A stretch of 60,641 nt of DNA from contig NZ_VCNG01000025.1 of NCBI RefSeq assembly GCF_006227205.1, positions 1-60,641 on the forward strand, read 5' to 3'. This DNA comes from Pseudomonas sp. ICMP22404 (GTDB lineage: Bacteria > Pseudomonadota > Gammaproteobacteria > Pseudomonadales > Pseudomonadaceae). The translations under genes and the position numbers were made by a program. Below the pieces are notes generated by a model. It did not search any database. It was not told where the DNA came from and was given only the letters and a program-made list of their open reading frames with translations. This document shows, piece after piece, positions 58,101-60,641 of this stretch (position 1 is the first letter of the stretch; each line of letters starts with the position of its first letter).

Positions 58101-60641
58101 GTGGCGGTGTTGGAGACGTTGCTGCCATCGGTCACTGTCACGGTGATGATGCGCGGGACACTGCTCGGGTCGTCGCTGTTGTTGGTGAAGGTGATGTTCT
58201 TGATCTGCTGCATGTAGTCGGCCAGCGTCGCGTTGCCCGACATCGTCAGCGTGACGGTGCCGTTGGTGCTGTTGGCGTTGATACTGATGCCGTTGACGCT
58301 GTTGCCCAGGTTCAGCGCATCGCCCGGCTGACGGTTGGTCAGCACGACGGTGGCGCCGGTCAGCATGGTGCTGTCCGGGTCGGTTATCTTCAGGTCGGTA
58401 TCGCCAATCGACACGCCCGGGCCCGCGGTGCCTTCGGTGAAGGTGACCTGGTAATCGGCTCCGGTCTTGCCGCTGGAATTGTTGGCATCCAGGTCGAGTA
58501 CCGGTGGTGCGTCGTTGTCGATGATCGAGGTACTGACGCTGCCATTGGTGTTGCTGATCGCCAGGTGCTCGAAGTTGCCACCGGTCGCGGAGTCGATCTT
58601 GACCACGAAGTTTTCCGTGCCTTCGGTGATCTTGTCGTCCAGCGTCGCCACGTTGAAGGTCGTGCTGGTGGCGTTGGCTGGGATTTTGACGGTGTAGACG
58701 CCAGTGAAGTCCGTGCCGTCGGCCGCAGTGCCGCTGTAGACGAGCTTGAGGGTCACCTCGGTCTGCGCCGGGTTGGTCAGGCTGACGGTGTAGGTCGCGG
58801 CCTGGCCTTCGGTGACCGACGAGCTGCCACTGATGCTGACGGTGGTGTCATCGACCGTGTCGGTGACGGCGGTCACCGCTGGCGCGGTGCTCGGCACCAG
58901 GTGCTCGAAGTTGCCGCCGGTGGCGGACTGGATCGTCGCCTGGACATTGCCGGCATCCTGATAGACATCGTCCTTAGGTGCGTCGACGGTGACAGTACCG
59001 GTGGTCTTGCCGGCATCGATATTAATGACCGCGCCGTTGCTCAAGGTCACGGTAACCGGTGTGCCGGCGGCATGGGTCAGGGTCGCGGTGTAGGTGATCT
59101 GACCACCCTCGGCAACCGTGCCGGTGGCGCTCAGGCTCAGGCCGGTGTCGTCCTGGACATCGGTGACCGCGGTATTGGCCGGTTTGCCGTCGATGTCGAG
59201 TTTTTCGTAATTGCCGCCCTTGGCGTCGTCGATCTTGACGCTGAGGCTATTGCCGCCAGCGAGGGCATCATTCGGTGCGATGAAGTTCACCGAACCGGAG
59301 CTCGCGCCGACCGGGATGGTGATGGTCTGGCCGTTCGACAGGGTGACAACCAGCGGAGCATCGGTCACTGGTGCGTTGACCGAAGCGGTATAGACGACAG
59401 TGCCGCCTTCCGCGATGGTCGACGTGGCGCTGAGCGAAACGGTGCTGGTGTCGAGGGTGTCGGTCACGGTGGTGACGGCCGGGGTGGTGCTTGGCACCAA
59501 GTGCTCGAAGTTGCCTCCGGTGGCGTGGTCGATGCTGACTTCGACTTTGCCGGCGTCTTTGTAGACGTCGTCTTTCGGCGCATCAACGGTGACGGTGCCC
59601 GTGGTCTTGCCGGCGTCGATGGTGATGACGGCGCCATTGCTCAAGGTCACGGTGACCGGCGTGCCGGCGGCATTGGTCAAGGTCGCGGTATAGGTGATCT
59701 GGCCACCCTCGGCAACGGTGTCGGTGGCACTCAGGCTCAGGCTGGTGTCGTCCTGGGCGTCGGTGACCGCGGTGTTGGCCGGCTTGCCGTCGATGTCGAG
59801 TTTTTCGTAGTTGCCGCCCTTGGCGTCATCGATCTTGACGCTGAGGTTGTTGCCGCCAACGAGGGCGTCGTTTGGCGTGACGAAATTCACGCTGGCGCTG
59901 CTCGCACCGACCGGGATTGTGATGGTCTGGCCGTTCGACAGGGTGACAACCAGCGGAGCATTGGTCACCGGTGCGTTGACCGACGCGGTGTAGACAACGG
60001 TGCCACCTTCAGCGACGGTCGACGTAGCACTGAGCGAAACGGTGCTGGTATCGATGGTGTCGGTGATTGTGGTAACCGCTGGCGTGGTGCTCGGCACCAG
60101 GTTTTCGAAATTGCCGCCGGTCGCACCGGTGATGGTGGTGCTGACGGTACTGCCATTGTTGTAGACGTCGTTGGCAGGCGTATTGACTGCAACAGTGCCG
60201 GTGGTTTCGCCAGCGGCGATGGTGATCACCGAGCCGTTGCTCAGCGTCACGGTCACTGGCGTTTGCGCGGCGTTGGTCAAGGTCGCGGTGTAGGTGATCT
60301 GACCGCCTTCAGTGATGGTCTCGCTGGCACTCAGGGTCAGGCCAGTGTTATCCACCGAGTCAGTGATCGTGGTGACGGCTGGTGTGGTGCTTGGCACCAG
60401 GTTCTCGAAGTTGCCGCCATTTGCGCCGGTGATGGTAGTGCTGACGGTGCTGCCATTGTTGTACACGTCATTCGCAGGTGTATTAACCGCAACGGTACCG
60501 GTGGTTTCACCGGCAGCGATGTTGATCACTGAGCCGTTGCTCAGCGTCACGGTCACTGGCGTTTGCGCCGCGTTGGTGAGCGTCGCGGTATAGGTGATCT
60601 GGCCGCCTTCGGTGATGGTTTCGCTGGCGCTCAGGGTCAGG
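55145..60641 (-). CDS. lapA: LapA-like giant RTX adhesin, C-terminal part (5' end outside window)
   Basis: At least 1830 codons are open to the right edge, so the gene is partial. From N to C: about 100-aa Ig-like repeats of two alternating types (60641-58860), a Calx-beta domain (about 58860-58500), cadherin-like domains (about 58500-57680), a PA14/GLEYA-like domain (about 57450-57210), a VWA domain with the MIDAS motif DSSGS (about 56670-55950), RTX nonapeptides GGxGND (about 55630-55480) and a type I secretion C-terminus ending at 55145. Known LapA is kept on the cell surface by its N-terminal plug, cut by LapG. Its neighbours lapG-lapD support the name. Confidence 0.93.
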   Translation of the reverse strand, partial: LTLSASETITEGGQITYTATLTNAAQTPVTVTLSNGSVINIAAGETTGTVAVNTPANDVYNNGSTVSTTITGANGGNFENLVPSTTPAVTTITDSVDNTGLTLSASETITEGGQITYTATLTNAAQTPVTVTLSNGSVITIAAGETTGTVAVNTPANDVYNNGSTVSTTITGATGGNFENLVPSTTPAVTTITDTIDTSTVSLSATSTVAEGGTVVYTASVNAPVTNAPLVVTLSNGQTITIPVGASSASVNFVTPNDALVGGNNLSVKIDDAKGGNYEKLDIDGKPANTAVTDAQDDTSLSLSATDTVAEGGQITYTATLTNAAGTPVTVTLSNGAVITIDAGKTTGTVTVDAPKDDVYKDAGKVEVSIDHATGGNFEHLVPSTTPAVTTVTDTLDTSTVSLSATSTIAEGGTVVYTASVNAPVTDAPLVVTLSNGQTITIPVGASSGSVNFIAPNDALAGGNSLSVKIDDAKGGNYEKLDIDGKPANTAVTDVQDDTGLSLSATGTVAEGGQITYTATLTHAAGTPVTVTLSNGAVINIDAGKTTGTVTVDAPKDDVYQDAGNVQATIQSATGGNFEHLVPSTAPAVTAVTDTVDDTTVSISGSSSVTEGQAATYTVSLTNPAQTEVTLKLVYSGTAADGTDFTGVYTVKIPANATSTTFNVATLDDKITEGTENFVVKIDSATGGNFEHLAISNTNGSVSTSIIDNDAPPVLDLDANNSSGKTGADYQVTFTEGTAGPGVSIGDTDLKITDPDSTMLTGATVVLTNRQPGDALNLGNSVNGISINANSTNGTVTLTMSGNATLADYMQQIKNITFTNNSDDPSSVPRIITVTVTDGSNVSNTATTTVNVVGVNDAPVATGGTVTGTEDTSLVLGWSTFGVSDVDSAAASQGVKITGLPGDGKLQYLDGTTWKDVTSNQTFTKADIDGGKLRFTPDANESGANGNPTGVGDQKSDYAQIQFQPTDGQTLGNTGTVKIDITPVADAPSLSVADNNVTSTGLIKEVWTSLSGLGTDGSGAPSGTLKSVIDAAGTPNSTSTVTNVQSDSNVNAGTASKTSGLIYLEAGKTYTFSGTGDDSLLVTVGGKDVAAITWGAGGKLNGSFTPTTSGYYTLDIYHHNQSGPGSYDVNLSVNGGTPIDLSGAGVPLYTSVTDLANAGVTVSDLHGTNGEGYYDGYKLNEGAEGTSVHLSKITTALTDTDGSEKLSVKIGGMPEGSVLTDGAGHTATVGSNGEATVSGWNLGSLTLTPPAYYNGHLDLTVTSTSTEALGGSAVTTAHIPVTVYPAVYNAVTATSGSDNVTGTDGNDIMVADIGGLTVVPGVNYNIAFMVDSSGSMSSSSIAAAKNSLTQVFNTLKQSLGSNSGTVNIFLADFDNQVNKNVAVNLNDPNALTLLKSVIDSMVSGGGTNYEDVFKTTANFFNSTQALNNTGAKNLTYFITDGQPTLYQSGEQTNPTLYGNVKLDDVLSAANYSIGKYYTQTIDSTHKYTIYENGDMYLSTKNGRNWNDNYVGTVHAEGNGTFEFSYVDGSGYADSWAATGSSASFTLLKGLSNVEAIGLNNDVTLNDLKPYDSDGTPQTNIDPNNLANSIIGHTEATLPGADTVNGGEGNDILFGDLVSFNGVTGEGYQAIQAFVAQQSGVDVSKVTTSNVHQYITEHYTAFDVSGAHDGNDTLLGGGGNDILFGQGGNDSLNGGKGNDILLGGTGNDTLIGGQGHDTLIGGLGGDTFVWKAGDTGNDVIKDFKAADGDRIDLRDLLQGESGSTIDHFLQISTVDGVSSLQVSTTGQFNGANGASAAPDVTIKLEGNNWSNVNLNTLIAGSDPTIKVDHNNS
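58860..60641 (-). repeat. About 300-bp coding repeats in lapA
   Basis: Units start near 58860, 59160, 59460, 59760, 60060 and 60360 and continue past the right edge. Two types alternate from 58860 to 60060 (one with the VTLSNGAVI core, one with the VTLSNGQTI core), then two copies of a third variant stand side by side. Neighbouring units of one type are nearly identical at DNA level, so copy number may change by recombination. Confidence 0.88.

Noticed and set aside
55640..60532. Long plus-strand frames (711 and 655 codons) opposite lapA
   Set aside because: They mirror the Gly/Asp/Thr-rich repeat coding of lapA and are highly repetitive themselves, with no domain.
58860..60641. Regular 300-bp repeats as a non-coding satellite
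   Set aside because: They stay in one frame and encode Ig-like adhesin domains.

Overview
The window is a GC-rich Gammaproteobacterial chromosome segment. It almost certainly comes from the Pseudomonas fluorescens complex. The evidence is the gene set (oscA-sbp-cysTWA, gabDT, lapG-lapD-lapA, pgaABCD, an mgo/pvf cluster), Pseudomonas-type 5S rRNA, and about a dozen copies of the Pseudomonas REP palindrome (GAGCAGGCTCGC core) between genes. All calls come from reading the sequence; no database search was run.

Layout. 1-290: the end of an rRNA operon with two tandem 5S genes, each followed by a terminator. 0.5-2.8 kb: a two-TM protein and a DUF945/YdgA-like protein. 3.0-9.4 kb: the pgaABCD operon for poly-N-acetylglucosamine (PNAG) export. 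9.5-15.1 kb: a Rieske/FAD reductase, a PEBP-family protein, an MHS-type transporter, and a divergent LysR regulator/quinone oxidoreductase pair. 15.3-19.1 kb: a small lipoprotein, then a VWA lipoprotein followed by an ECF sigma factor and an overlapping single-TM protein. 19.2 kb: tRNA-Arg(CCG). 19.6-22.5 kb: gabD and gabT. 22.7-28.4 kb: an HDOD response regulator, a PAS-GGDEF cyclase, a DesA-type desaturase and a PAS-GGDEF-EAL protein. 28.7-32.8 kb: sulfate uptake (oscA-sbp-cysTWA). 33.1-37.2 kb: a translationally coupled dehydrogenase operon (cytochrome c, small subunit, GMC flavoprotein) whose large subunit ends in a LecA/PA-IL-like lectin domain. 37.3-43.1 kb: a DUF962 protein, a Crp/Fnr regulator, an AraC regulator divergent from a second desaturase, and an amino-acid-type chemoreceptor. 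43.4-49.1 kb (minus strand): a four-gene cluster with the order and domains of mgoBCAD/pvfABCD, which makes a diazeniumdiolate or pyrazine-N-oxide type signal. 49.8 kb: a GntR/FCD regulator. 50.6-60.6 kb: lapG, lapD, two small genes, and the C-terminal part of the giant adhesin lapA, which runs off the right edge.

How the genes fit together. Biofilm and c-di-GMP are the main theme. The window holds PNAG synthesis, the LapD/LapG control pair with its likely substrate LapA, and two c-di-GMP enzymes. Other themes are sulfur uptake, GABA catabolism, periplasmic or surface oxidation, and small-molecule signalling.

Most unusual points: (i) the GMC dehydrogenase fused to a LecA-like lectin domain, with no visible export signal; (ii) an mgoA/pvfC-type NRPS whose adenylation domain reads in frame through a whole REP pair; (iii) a perfect 10+10 bp AT-rich palindrome upstream of that cluster; (iv) a structured leader upstream of a DUF6124-like gene.
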